Made by a program: the position numbers and the translations under genes. Shown one piece after another: positions 52,409-61,640 of a DNA stretch of 64,000 nucleotides (positions are counted from its first letter, which is position 1; every line of letters begins with the position of its first letter). The DNA is from Flavobacterium chilense. GTDB lineage: Bacteria > Bacteroidota > Bacteroidia > Flavobacteriales > Flavobacteriaceae. The notes beneath the pieces were generated by a model, which was not told where the DNA came from, searched no databases, and saw only the letters and a list, made by a program, of their open reading frames with translations. Where the stretch lies: contig NZ_LSYT01000007.1 of assembly GCF_001602525.1 (NCBI RefSeq), positions 269,867 through 333,866 on the forward strand, given 5' to 3'.

Positions 52409-53989
52409 ATGATGAAAACAAGATATATACTAAAAGGATTAATAGCCACATTGGTACTTACACTAGCAGTTTCAAGCTGTGAAAGCTATAATGAGGGATT
52501 ATTAGATGGGATAGGAAATACAAGAGAATTTTCTCCAATCGCCCTTACAGCAAAAGTAAGAAACCAAACATTTGTTGAGCTAAACTGGACAGTAAACCCA
52601 GAAGCAGATCATTATACAGTAGAGTTTAGCGCAGATGATCCAGACTTTAAAGTGATCTATAAAACAGTACAAGTTACAGGATCCCAATTGCCATTAAGTG
52701 TTCAGCTTGAAGGCGAAACTACTTATTCAATAAGAGTAAAGGCAATCACAACCGGATTAGAAGATTCAAAATGGTCATTGGCAACAGCAACAACACTTTC
52801 TGAGCAGCTTTTCTTTCCTGTTCAGGCTGCAGATATTGATGCTAAACAAGTTATTTTGAGATGGACGCCAAATAGTACCGTAACACAAATTACTCTTATG
52901 CCGGGTAATGTTACTCATACAATAACAGCAGCCGAAAAAACGGCAGGTGTTGCAACGATAACAGGTCTTACAAGTGAAACGGCTTATACAGCTACTTTGT
53001 TAAATGGTGCTAAAAAGAGAGGTGTAGTAACATTTACTACTGGAATTGATATTGGTACCGGTATTTTGGTTAAGGCAACAGATGATTTAATGCAGAAAAT
53101 TGCAGATGCAGCATCAGGAGCTATATTAGTTTTAGAACCTGGAGATTATACAGCTGATAATCAAACTGGAGCAATTACTTTGAATAAGCCAATTACATTA
53201 AGAGGGTTACGTCCTGCTAATACGCCAAAACTTCATGTGAATTTTGTATTGGGTACCGGATCGGGTAATGTGAGTTTGATAGATTTAGATCTAAAAGGAG
53301 ATAAAGGAGCTGCCGGAGCTGCAGTTTCAGTTATTAAATACAATGATAATAGTGTTACCTATGGTACATTATCAATAAGTGGTTGTAATATACATGATTA
53401 TGGAGTTTCATTAATTAGTGCAAACTTAGCTGCTGCTAAAATTACTTCAATAATTGTTGACAATACTGTTCTTACAAATATATTGACAGTTGGAGGAGAG
53501 TTTATTGACGTAAGAGGTTCTCAGGTAGCACAGCTTACACTTAAGAACAGTACTTTCAACAATTGTACATCTTCAACTGCAGCAGCAAGACATTTTATCC
53601 GTATGGATGCGGGACTTACAGGTTTAACTTCAAATGTGTTAATTGATAGTTGTACTATATTGAATCCAAATATGCTTGCTGCTACTACAAATTCAATTTT
53701 GTATACACGTTTTGTTACTACTGTAATAGTTGTTCGTAATACATTGTTTGCCAATACACCGGCACCATATACAAGAGAAGCAGCAACTCCAAATCCTACA
53801 TTTACAAATAATAATTATTTTAATTCACCAAATTTAAATGCAAATCCTGTTCCGCTTGCGAATAACAGGCCAGATACATCCGGAACTACTTTAGATCCAC
53901 AGTTTGTAAATGCAGCAGGAGGGAATTTTACAATTAAAAATCAAACTTTAATTGATAGAAGCGTTGGAGATCCGCGTTGGAGACAATAA
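52409..53989 (+). CDS. Surface lipoprotein: FnIII domain and beta-helix (DUF4957/DUF5123 type)
   Basis: 526 residues. Lipoprotein signal (LVLTLAVSSC, Cys25). FnIII-like domains follow at about 42-125 (AKVRNQTFVELNWTVNPEAD) and 130-215, then a right-handed beta-helix region from 220 to the end (VLEPGDYTADNQTGAITLNK; GNVSLIDLDLKGDKG; NNYFNSPNLN) of the DUF4957/DUF5123 type. Such proteins stand in the SusE position of pectin- or galacturonan-related loci of Bacteroidota and probably bind the glycan at the surface; pectic specificity is inference. 28 nt after SusD; same operon, ended by a strong terminator. Confidence 0.82.
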   Translation: MMKTRYILKGLIATLVLTLAVSSCESYNEGLLDGIGNTREFSPIALTAKVRNQTFVELNWTVNPEADHYTVEFSADDPDFKVIYKTVQVTGSQLPLSVQLEGETTYSIRVKAITTGLEDSKWSLATATTLSEQLFFPVQAADIDAKQVILRWTPNSTVTQITLMPGNVTHTITAAEKTAGVATITGLTSETAYTATLLNGAKKRGVVTFTTGIDIGTGILVKATDDLMQKIADAASGAILVLEPGDYTADNQTGAITLNKPITLRGLRPANTPKLHVNFVLGTGSGNVSLIDLDLKGDKGAAGAAVSVIKYNDNSVTYGTLSISGCNIHDYGVSLISANLAAAKITSIIVDNTVLTNILTVGGEFIDVRGSQVAQLTLKNSTFNNCTSSTAAARHFIRMDAGLTGLTSNVLIDSCTILNPNMLAATTNSILYTRFVTTVIVVRNTLFANTPAPYTREAATPNPTFTNNNYFNSPNLNANPVPLANNRPDTSGTTLDPQFVNAAGGNFTIKNQTLIDRSVGDPRWRQ

Positions 53990-54010
53990 TTGTATAGTAA
54001 TTTTAATTTT

Positions 54011-54042
54011 AAAAGGGATGCATTCAATTTTGCATCCCTTTT
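54011..54042. terminator. Bidirectional terminator of the SusC operon and the pentapeptide gene
   Basis: Perfect 12-bp stem AAAAGGGATGCA / TGCATCCCTTTT with an 8-nt loop between two convergent genes; T-runs on both strands. Confidence 0.92.
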
Positions 54043-54078
54043 ATTTTAAAGCTAAAAATACTTTTGAAATAAATGAAA

Positions 54079-54651
54079 TTACTCAATATCCAAATCAAAT
54101 TTTTCAAGCAAACCAGCAAGGGCAGCGTGAGAAACTCTAGTTCTTTTAATTTTGTTTTCGGATGGATCGAAAGCATAATTTCTGGAAGAACGAAAATCTG
54201 TTTTTTCTAAAATACATTCCTGAAAAGTAGCATTCGCCAGATCACAATTTTTAAAAGTTGCCAATGACAAATCAGTGTTTGAGAAATCAACATCTTTCAG
54301 AGAACAATCTATAAAGTTTGTTTTCTTTAATTTTTTATAGATAAAAGTCGAATAATCCAGAAGACAATCCTGGAAATTCATTGAAAACAAAAAGCTGTTA
54401 CTCGAGCTAAAATCCAATCCCATTAATTTACAGCTGATAAATTTGATATTTTTTAATCCCGTATTTTTAAGAACAGCTAACGAAAGATTACAGTTTTTAA
54501 ATGTAGAATCTAAAAAGTCATTGTAACTCAAATCACTTTTAGAAAAATTACAATTGATGAATTCGCAATTAACAAATTCAGTATTGGCTAAACTTTGATC
54601 TGAATAATCAACAGTGTCAAAAGTCCTGTTTTGATATAATTTTGGTTCCAT
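54079..54651 (-). CDS. Pentapeptide-repeat protein
   Basis: 190 residues made almost wholly of A(D/N)LxF-type pentapeptides (FVNCEFINCNFSKSDLSYND; FKNCDLANATFQECILEKTD), which form a right-handed quadrilateral beta-helix. The C-terminus ends FDPSENKIKRTRVSHAALAG then LLEKFDLDIE, the same final pattern as Qnr/McbG-like proteins that mimic DNA and shield gyrase. Length is 190 against about 218 for Qnr, so quinolone protection is possible but not shown. Convergent with the SusC operon, upstream neighbour is a small unknown gene. Confidence 0.88.
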   Translation of the reverse strand: MEPKLYQNRTFDTVDYSDQSLANTEFVNCEFINCNFSKSDLSYNDFLDSTFKNCNLSLAVLKNTGLKNIKFISCKLMGLDFSSSNSFLFSMNFQDCLLDYSTFIYKKLKKTNFIDCSLKDVDFSNTDLSLATFKNCDLANATFQECILEKTDFRSSRNYAFDPSENKIKRTRVSHAALAGLLEKFDLDIE

Positions 54652-54696
54652 ATTATTTTATGAAGAGATTGAAAGATGAAGAAATTAAGTTGACTT

Positions 54697-54897
54697 TTAT
54701 TCTAATTCAGTACATTCAAATATGCCATTGTGCAGCACTAAATGGGTTATGTCAAGTTCGCTGTCAACTCTTAGAATATTATCACAGTCTTCAAGATCAA
54801 AATTCCATGCAGAATTGGGGAGTAATTCGTGAAGTAAGGTTGAAGCCGACTCAAATTTTGATTGGCTGTCAACAGAAGTTTTAAAAACATAAATCAT
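54697..54897 (-). CDS. Small protein, 66 aa
   Basis: From ATG at 54897 (MIYVFKTSVDSQSKFESA); three more residues if the ATG at 54906 is used. LLPNSAWNFDLEDCDNILRV looks like a conserved small protein of flavobacteria that I have a faint memory of, without a known function: the N-terminal strand, helix and DLEDCDNILR resemble a ferredoxin-like or ACT-like half fold. No signal or membrane segment. Confidence 0.6.
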   Translation of the reverse strand: MIYVFKTSVDSQSKFESASTLLHELLPNSAWNFDLEDCDNILRVDSELDITHLVLHNGIFECTELE

Positions 54898-54969
54898 AAT
54901 TTGCATTTTTTTGAAAAGGCAAATTTCTGAAAAAGGTATGACTACTTAATAGGATTCAATAATCAATGC

Positions 54970-55890
54970 TTAGGACTTATCAATCATTTTTCGATATTGA
55001 ACAGGTGTAATTCCTTCATGTTTTTTAAAAAACCGACTAAAATAAGACTGATCTTCATGACCCACCTGCACTGCGATTTCACTTACAGAAAGTGTAGTCT
55101 GAAAGAGTAAATATTTGGCTTCTAATAATATGGTTTCATCAATCCATTTTGCAGCAGATTTCCCTGTAACACTTTTTACACATTTGTTTAAATGATTTGG
55201 TGTTACATTAAGAATCGAAGCATAGTACTGAACAAGATTATGTGTTTTTATATTCTCATGAATAAGTTCTTTAAACTTAGTGGTAATAACTTCAGCTGCC
55301 GAAATACTTTTAGAACTTTTTACCGAGTTTTTGTTCATTTCATAAAACAGTGTAATGAGATACGATTGCACGATATTCAGATTTGCACTTGAAGTTTCAG
55401 AATATTCTTTTTGAAGCCGATTCAAAATGGCTGTAATGTTAGGAACATCTTTGTCAGCTAAAGTGATTTTTGGATTGCCGGAAATTTTCATAAAATCAAA
55501 TTCATTAATCATTTCCCGGCTTCCGTATTTTCTAATTAAAATATCGGGATGAAATTGACATATGTAGCCTTTATGTATATTATTAACATTCTCAAGAGAG
55601 AAAATCTGTCCGGCTGGTACTACAATAATTTCATTGTCTGTAGTTGTGTATTCCTGATATCCCAGCTTCATAATATGCTGCCCCGAAGAAATAAAAATTA
55701 AGGTATGGCAGGAATGTTTACAAGGCGGAACCGGATATTGCATCTGCATTACTTCATCTATTTCAAGACAGAAAAAATGATCCGAATTTGATTTGAAAAG
55801 CAAATGAATAGGGTTATCCTCTCCCAGAAATTTCTCCCGAAATCCTGTTGGACCATAGGTTTTTATTTTTTCAGATATCTTTGTTTTCAT
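54970..55890 (-). CDS. AraC family transcriptional regulator
   Basis: 306 residues. N-terminal cupin-like part (VPPCKHSCHTLIFISSGQHI, EIIVVPAGQIFSLENVNNIH) and C-terminal double HTH (VQYYASILNVTPNHLNKCVK, SEIAVQVGHEDQSYFSRFFK). It begins 2 nt after the stop of the DUF6642-like gene, so the two are cotranscribed and may function together. The ligand is unknown. Confidence 0.92.
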   Translation of the reverse strand: MKTKISEKIKTYGPTGFREKFLGEDNPIHLLFKSNSDHFFCLEIDEVMQMQYPVPPCKHSCHTLIFISSGQHIMKLGYQEYTTTDNEIIVVPAGQIFSLENVNNIHKGYICQFHPDILIRKYGSREMINEFDFMKISGNPKITLADKDVPNITAILNRLQKEYSETSSANLNIVQSYLITLFYEMNKNSVKSSKSISAAEVITTKFKELIHENIKTHNLVQYYASILNVTPNHLNKCVKSVTGKSAAKWIDETILLEAKYLLFQTTLSVSEIAVQVGHEDQSYFSRFFKKHEGITPVQYRKMIDKS

Positions 55891-55892
55891 CC

Positions 55893-56456
55893 TTAATAAT
55901 AGAGTCTAAAATCAAGTAATTTACAAAGAGCATAGTGTTTTTGATATAATTCTTCGACTACTTCTGTAATGTCATCATTTTCCTGGTACAAACTAAAAAA
56001 AGCCTTGTCAATGGTACTGCAACTGGCGATCTTATTGTAAGTTGATCCGTAGCCAGAAATAGCTCTGGCGCCAGTAATGTCAAGGAAATACTGAGCTTCT
56101 TCATCGTTTAGATCAAGTACTTTTAAATTGGCAAAATGAATAATTTTACCTTTCATTTTTCCCTCAAAAAGCTCGGCAATTTCTTCAAGACTATAATAAT
56201 AATCGTGAAGACAAATATTATTAGGTTCGCCGGGCATCACTAAATAAATGATTTCATAATCTTTAAAATTATGATCTTCATAAAGTAGTACATTAAGGCT
56301 TTCTTCGAGGCCTTCAATCGTATCGCAGGTTTTGTGAATACTGGTAATACCTTGATTAATTGCAATTTCTTCTAAGTTTTTTACTACCTGAGTTGTTGTA
56401 GCATTGTCTACGTCCGGAACGCCTTCGAGGCAGAAGATGAATTTTTCGTAATCCAT
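55893..56456 (-). CDS. DUF6642-like protein of unknown function
   Basis: 187 residues. MDYEKFIFCLEGVPDVDNAT at the start, DYEIIYLVMPGEPNNICLHD near 87 and HFANLKVLDLNDEEAQYFLD near 127 look like the family now called DUF6642, which I assign from memory and with some doubt. The alternating strands and helices and IYLVMPGEP / ISGYGSTYN motifs have a caspase/CHAT-like flavour (His and Cys positions are not both obvious). It is encoded 2 nt upstream of an AraC regulator. Confidence 0.55.
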   Translation of the reverse strand: MDYEKFIFCLEGVPDVDNATTTQVVKNLEEIAINQGITSIHKTCDTIEGLEESLNVLLYEDHNFKDYEIIYLVMPGEPNNICLHDYYYSLEEIAELFEGKMKGKIIHFANLKVLDLNDEEAQYFLDITGARAISGYGSTYNKIASCSTIDKAFFSLYQENDDITEVVEELYQKHYALCKLLDFRLYY

Positions 56457-56649
56457 ATCGCTATATTTTCTGATTGCAGATAAGTCTTTGGTTTTTCCTT
56501 TTTCACAAAAGTATTTTTTATTGTGGAAAAACGGTCATGCAGAAAGTTTTTTAACGCATTTTTGACATTGAAGAAATATTTTGATGTAGATGTAAAACAA
56601 AATAATCCCTTTTTAGAAGACTAAAAAGGGATTAAATATAAGTTGTTGT

Positions 56650-56860
56650 TTATTTATTTCTGAAATTCTCGACTCGTTTCGAATATAAATTACTTCCAAA
56701 AATAATGGCACCCATTACAAATGGAACAAAATGAGAAATTTGGCAAAATAACTCCTTTCCTGTTTTTAATCCTTCATTTGCTGTATCGTAGATTCCGATT
56801 CCGATAAAGAAAAGCGAAATGGCAAATAGGCAAAACTGGATTTTTATAATTGATCTTCAT
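56650..56860 (-). pseudogene. Small membrane protein gene with a one-base frameshift
   Basis: On the minus strand an ATG at 56858-56860 opens MKINYK and closes out of frame soon after. The other frame, from the A5 run (T5 at 56841-56845), reads IQFCLFAISLFFIGIGIYD and on through VPFVMGAIIFGSNLY to a TAA at 56650, i.e. two membrane segments and a basic end. Deleting one base in the A-run joins both into a 69-residue protein. Either a real pseudogene, a phase-variable homopolymer, or a sequencing error. Confidence 0.5.
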
Positions 56861-56934
56861 CTCTAAACTTTTCTTGTAAAAAGAAGTAAAAAGATAGATA
56901 TAAAGTCAGATTGGATGATTAAGTATGAATTGTG

Positions 56935-57318
56935 CTATTCAATTTGAAACCAAATTTTTTTCCACCATTTTGATTTTTCATTTTGTAAAGTTTCGGCGTA
57001 ATTAATTACGTTTGATTTTCTTTTATGACCACATGCAGCACAAAATGAAGCTTTAGAAGTTCTGTAAGGTTTAGAACAGTTTTCACATGGAGGACCGTAC
57101 AAATCGATTCTATGGTGCATTATAGCATTTGGATTTGTTAATTTAACACCTGTTAATTCATAATAGTAATCAAGAAGCTCTTTAAAACGTTGAGTTCTGG
57201 TCATATTACATTTTCCTTTTTCGAAACCGCTGCGATAGAGTTTAGATGCTGTTAGATATTCTTCTGTATTTAACATCGGAACTTCCATCTTGCAACGCCA
57301 ACACCAAAGATTTTTCAT
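56935..57318 (-). CDS. Zinc-ribbon protein of unknown function, 127 aa
   Basis: From ATG at 57318 (MKNLWCWRCKMEVPMLNTEE); the longer in-frame start at 57438 adds a Lys-rich stretch not expected in the family. It has CWRC at residue 6-9 and CENC ... CAAC near 90-110 (YGPPCENCSKPYRTSKASFC), two Zn-ribbon halves. The middle is helical (FKELLDYYYELTGVKL). Similar short proteins with CWRCxxxxPML are widespread but unassigned. No membrane segment. Confidence 0.72.
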   Translation of the reverse strand: MKNLWCWRCKMEVPMLNTEEYLTASKLYRSGFEKGKCNMTRTQRFKELLDYYYELTGVKLTNPNAIMHHRIDLYGPPCENCSKPYRTSKASFCAACGHKRKSNVINYAETLQNEKSKWWKKIWFQIE

Positions 57319-57616
57319 GGTTTGTTTTTTAATAGTTAAATATACAATGTTCTCGTTTTTGTGATATTTTTCTTTTTGTTTTGCTAAATTCAATTTTTTT
57401 AATGAGAATAGTTTACGGTTTTTCTCATTTTGGAACAAAAATCGTTTTTTTTAACAGTTCGAACACTACGTATAATTACCTGTTTTGAATTTGAATTTAG
57501 ATTGAAAACGAAAAAGGAAGAGTTTGTTAAATTTATTTGCAGTTTTAAATGATGGCTTAGAGATAGCTAAAAACAAGTTTTTTAATGTTTTTTCAATTAT
57601 TTTAAATCAGACTTTA

Positions 57617-57624
57617 TATTTTTG
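57617..57624 (+). promoter_or_regulatory. Candidate -7 element of the AraC-like gene
   Basis: TATTTTTG, 68 nt before the ATG at 57693. No clear -33 TTG. Confidence 0.4.
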
Positions 57625-57692
57625 CATCCGTAAATTTATGATGGTAAAAGAGTTATGTTAGTGAAATTTACTATTTAAGTACACTTAAACTC

Positions 57693-58748
57693 ATGACGCT
57701 AGATAATTGGCCCAAACACATCCAGAAATATCTTTTCCTTCTAAAAGATGGTTTTTTTCAGTTGCCCTATTTGTTTAATTCCCCTAAAGTAATGCTGGAT
57801 AGTTTACTGAAACTGCCAGGCATGAATCATACATCTTTAAAGCAATTCTTTTCCTTAAGTACTCCGCTTTGCAAGGCAAAAATGTATTATCGGGAAATCG
57901 AAGACGGTTTCTGGCTTTTGGCTATGTATATGAATGTTAAAGAAAACATAGTAACAAGATCTTATTATGATAAGAATAAACCAAGCGAATATTATCTATT
58001 AACTTTTTCAGTGTTCGAGTATAAATTCCCATTGAAAGATGATCAAGAAATAACCCTTTTAAGTACTTGCTGGACTTTTAGTAAGCCAAACACAGAAATA
58101 TCAAGTTATTTTTATAAAGGAACAACTGGCAGGTTTTTTAGCTTTGCCATTACAAAAGACTGGGCTTCTAAAAACTTTACATCTAAAAAATTCAGGGAAA
58201 GTAAAGCCATAAAAAAATTCTTAGATGGGAATAAAGGGTCTTATACCTGGCTGGATATTGCTCCCAAAGCTCATGAATTAGGATCAGAATTATCTAAATT
58301 TATAGAAAATGCTACAGTAGTTGAATCAGACAAACCGGCTTTAAAGAAAAAATCAATGAAACTGATTACAGAGTTTTTTAATAATTCTTTTGATGATAGC
58401 CGTATAATAGACAATGTTTCTCTAAGTAATTTAGATTACCATAACGTTGCAAAAGCAGAAAAAATAATCTTACATAATTTACATCTTCCATTTGTTGGTA
58501 TTGAAGCTATAGCTAAAGAAGTCAATACATCTCCCACAAAATTAAAGTCTAATTTTAAAACTGTTTTTGGGTTTTCGATGCTGCAATATCATAAAGAAAA
58601 GAATATGATGCTGGCAAAACAATTAATTGAAAATTCGAATATTCATATTCAGAATATTGCTGTTTTAACTGGCTATGATTCAGCGGGTAGATTTGCAGCA
58701 AGCTTTAAAAAACGATTTGGGAAACTGCCTTCTGAAGTGCGTTTTTAA
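57693..58748 (+). CDS. AraC-type regulator with unusual N-terminal domain
   Basis: 351 residues. The C-terminal about 100 residues (255-351) are an AraC HTH pair (VGIEAIAKEVNTSPTKLKSN; IQNIAVLTGYDSAGRFAASF). The N-terminal 240 residues (LFLLKDGFFQLPYLFNSPKV, YREIEDGFWLLAMYMNVKEN, TWLDIAPKAHELGSELSKFI) look like the ligand part of PchR/TetR-independent AraC regulators but without a cupin motif I recognise. Transcribed alone. The linker is Lys-rich. Confidence 0.86.
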   Translation: MTLDNWPKHIQKYLFLLKDGFFQLPYLFNSPKVMLDSLLKLPGMNHTSLKQFFSLSTPLCKAKMYYREIEDGFWLLAMYMNVKENIVTRSYYDKNKPSEYYLLTFSVFEYKFPLKDDQEITLLSTCWTFSKPNTEISSYFYKGTTGRFFSFAITKDWASKNFTSKKFRESKAIKKFLDGNKGSYTWLDIAPKAHELGSELSKFIENATVVESDKPALKKKSMKLITEFFNNSFDDSRIIDNVSLSNLDYHNVAKAEKIILHNLHLPFVGIEAIAKEVNTSPTKLKSNFKTVFGFSMLQYHKEKNMMLAKQLIENSNIHIQNIAVLTGYDSAGRFAASFKKRFGKLPSEVRF

Positions 58749-59124
58749 TTCGTTTTAAAATAGTTTTTCCAAAAAGAATGCTTGTTGATCTTCATTTTTG
58801 GGAAGTGCTGTTTTTTATGTGTTAATTTTAACATATTGATTATTAGTGCTTTAAAAAATATGGTATAAACTCAAAAATAATTCTTTTCTTTCAAAAAAGC
58901 ACATTTTACCATTGCCTTTAAAAATGTCCGAATTGACTATTCACAACTTCTTTTTTCGTTTACATTTGGTAGCGAAACAAATCCATATCCAGATATAAAA
59001 GGAATCGCATTCCAGTAATGGCGGTGCTTTTATAGCTTCATTATCAAATAATAAATTATTTTATGGCAGCTTTTTTTGATTTGTCATTAAACTTAAAAGT
59101 AATTATTTCGATTAACTAATTTTT
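58749..59124. other. Intergenic region, 376 nt
   Basis: AT-rich, with a -7 match TACATTTG at 58961-58968 and a TTG 25 nt upstream of it (longer than usual). The leader to the histidine kinase start would be about 155 nt. No gene or RNA is recognised. Confidence 0.5.
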
Positions 59125-60864
59125 ATGTTTTCTACTTGTGCGATCCATAATTTTATAAAACATATAGTTCTAATACTATTGTTGTATTCTTCAGGTTTAT
59201 GGTCGCAGGAAGTTAGCCCTTCAATTCAAGAGCTTCGAAATAACTTAAATCGTTTAAATAATGAGACCAAACTGGATAGTATTGGTTACTTAATTGAAAA
59301 ACAATTAGACAAGAATGATTTGAGTGGTTTTGAACTTCAGCTTGTTCTTTTTTTTCAGGGAAATTATTACAATCAAATAGGAAGAACCTCTGATGCCATA
59401 ATGGCTTTACAAAAATCTATTATCCAAAAAGTAGAAGGAAAAGAGGCGGACAGGATATATTATAAAAGCCTGTATATTTTATCAGACCTGAATTTTACCA
59501 AAAAAGAATATAAAAAAGCATTTTACTACGCGAGTTTATGTAAAGACAAAATTCCGGTGACCCAAAACAGAGCCAATGAGTATATGGGGCTGCATTTAAT
59601 TATCGGATACTACTACTATATCAATTACGATCACAAAAAAAGTATGCAGGAATTTTTGCTGGCTGAGCAAGCTGCAAAAAAATATGATCCTTGTAAACTC
59701 TCAGAAGTCTATGTAAAAACGGCCCGTATTTACAGTAGAAAAGACCAACTTGACAAAGCTAAGAAAGCCATTACCGAAAGTGCCAGAATAGCTGATAGTT
59801 GTGATGCCCTGGAAAATAAGATTAACGCTATGCGAACTTTAAGGGAAATACTTGTTGAGCATGGTGAATTTGAAGCCGCTCATAAAACATTTGAAAGACT
59901 TGACAGGTTAGTAGGGCTGGAAGATACTAAAAGAAGAAATATCAGAATAGATTCCTTTGAAGTGGCCAATAGAATTAAGCTAAAAGATCAACAGAATATT
60001 ACTCTGAAAAGAATTAATGAGTCAACAGAAATAAAATTACAAAAACAGAAAATTGCTCTTATTGCCGCCTTAATTGGGATTACTTTATTAATCATTTTGT
60101 TGTATTCTATTTTTGTTTTAACGAGAAAACAACGTGAAACGAATGAAACACTCAAATTACAAAAAGAGCAAATTGAAAATAAAAATAGTGAATTAAAGCG
60201 CCTTAATTTACTACATCAAAAAATCTTTACAGTAATTTCTCATGACTTTAAAGAGCCTATTACAACACTAAAAGTCTTGTTAGATAAAGAAGAAATTGCC
60301 AATAACGAAAGTAAAGTGGTATCTTCTTACATAAAGGCAATAAGCCAACAGCTGGAGCAATCTGATACCATGCTTACAAGTTTACTTGAATGGGCAAGAG
60401 CGGAGTTAATTACTACAATTTCGAACACCAGTGAAATCAAGTTGTTTGATTTTATTACTGCAGCCCGCAGGGAATTATCGCACCAGTTAAAAGCTAAAAA
60501 TATTCAAATCGATAACAGAATTTCAAAAGAGACTATTATCATTTTTAATCCAACAGTCCTGAGCATTGTACTTCGAAATATAATTAATAATGCGATTAAA
60601 TTTAGTTATGAAAATAGTTCCATTATTATAGAGTATGAAAATAATGAAATCATAATAAAGGATTTTGGAAAGGGAATCGAACAAAAGAAAATAGACAAGC
60701 TTTTCAGGAAAAGTATAAATCCGGGAGTGGGTACCAATTTCGAATCGGGGTTTGGTATAGGACTATATTTATGTCAGGAATTAATGCTGAAAAATGGTGG
60801 TACCCTTGATGTTTTTAACAATGAACCTCAGGGATGCGTCTTTAAAATTATCTTACCCACATAG
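59125..60864 (+). CDS. TPR-containing sensor histidine kinase
   Basis: 579 residues. Signal peptide (about 1-28), a periplasmic TPR-type helical part (about 60-290, e.g. FFQGNYYNQIGRTSDAIMAL), one membrane segment near 308-334, a coiled coil (340-365), then HisKA with His373 in FTVISHDFKEPITTL and HATPase with N box NIINNAIKFSY (Asn488), G1 DFGKGIEQ (Asp513) and G2 GFGIGLYLCQEL. It autophosphorylates on His and passes phosphate on to the response regulator 48 nt downstream. The input signal for TPR sensors is not known. Confidence 0.93.
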   Translation: MFSTCAIHNFIKHIVLILLLYSSGLWSQEVSPSIQELRNNLNRLNNETKLDSIGYLIEKQLDKNDLSGFELQLVLFFQGNYYNQIGRTSDAIMALQKSIIQKVEGKEADRIYYKSLYILSDLNFTKKEYKKAFYYASLCKDKIPVTQNRANEYMGLHLIIGYYYYINYDHKKSMQEFLLAEQAAKKYDPCKLSEVYVKTARIYSRKDQLDKAKKAITESARIADSCDALENKINAMRTLREILVEHGEFEAAHKTFERLDRLVGLEDTKRRNIRIDSFEVANRIKLKDQQNITLKRINESTEIKLQKQKIALIAALIGITLLIILLYSIFVLTRKQRETNETLKLQKEQIENKNSELKRLNLLHQKIFTVISHDFKEPITTLKVLLDKEEIANNESKVVSSYIKAISQQLEQSDTMLTSLLEWARAELITTISNTSEIKLFDFITAARRELSHQLKAKNIQIDNRISKETIIIFNPTVLSIVLRNIINNAIKFSYENSSIIIEYENNEIIIKDFGKGIEQKKIDKLFRKSINPGVGTNFESGFGIGLYLCQELMLKNGGTLDVFNNEPQGCVFKIILPT

Positions 60865-60911
60865 GGAAAACCGCTATTTATTTACCAGTTTTTTTATCGC
60901 TAATTTGTAAC

Positions 60912-61532
60912 ATGATACACATTGCCTTTTTTGAAGACCAGCCCATCGTGTGCGCCGGTCTGAACAGTTTTTTTTCAAATCAAAAAGATTTAGAAGTGCT
61001 TTTTTATGCCACAAACAAATTGGATTTGTATGCTAAAATTGAAAAACACTCGGGATTAGATTTGATTATTGTTGACTTAATTGCAAACGACGTAGAAGGA
61101 CTGGAGGTTTATAAATACCTTCAGAAAAACCATCCTAGTTTGAACGTTATTGCTTTTACCTCACTCTCCAGTCCAATTTTGGTCGAAAACTTATTGGCTA
61201 TGGGCGTAAAAGGTTATGTAAACAAAAATCAGGATATCGAAGAACTTTTAGAAGCCATCAGATTAGTTTGGGATGGCGGTATTTATTTACCAGATGATTA
61301 TTCATTTTTAGCAAAAGAGAACAGAGTCGGAACAGCCATTACGCTCACAGCAAAAGAGCTTACGATCATGCAATTCATTATTAAAGAATTTACCACTGCA
61401 GATATTGCTAAAGAACTGAAACTTTCAGTGAATACAGTAGAAAATCACAGAAAAAATATTTTTAACAAACTCGATGTCAGTAATGTTGCCGGGATGGTTC
61501 GTGAGGCATCAAAACTAGGATATGTTAGTTAA
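60912..61532 (+). CDS. NarL/LuxR-family response regulator
   Basis: 206 residues. Receiver domain with Asp9, phosphoacceptor Asp55 (LIIVDLIAND), Thr83 and Lys105 (GVKGYVNKNQD); LuxR-type HTH at 145-206 (LTAKELTIMQFIIKEFTTAD, VNTVENHRKNIFNKLDVSN). The pair with the upstream TPR kinase is a typical Bacteroidota two-component system. The next gene is a large surface protein, a possible target. Confidence 0.95.
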   Translation: MIHIAFFEDQPIVCAGLNSFFSNQKDLEVLFYATNKLDLYAKIEKHSGLDLIIVDLIANDVEGLEVYKYLQKNHPSLNVIAFTSLSSPILVENLLAMGVKGYVNKNQDIEELLEAIRLVWDGGIYLPDDYSFLAKENRVGTAITLTAKELTIMQFIIKEFTTADIAKELKLSVNTVENHRKNIFNKLDVSNVAGMVREASKLGYVS

Positions 61533-61543
61533 TAAAAAATAAT

Positions 61544-61576
61544 ATGGATTGAAATTATAATCTGATTTCAATCCAT
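61544..61576. repeat. Inverted repeat after the response regulator
   Basis: ATGGATTGAAAT / ATTTCAATCCAT, 12-bp perfect stem with a 9-nt loop. No T-run follows; a terminator is possible but weak. Confidence 0.55.
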
Positions 61577-61640
61577 GCAATATCAGGGGATAAATGAATA
61601 TCTCCGGAGCTTATTTTACAGAATTTTAATTATTTATTAT

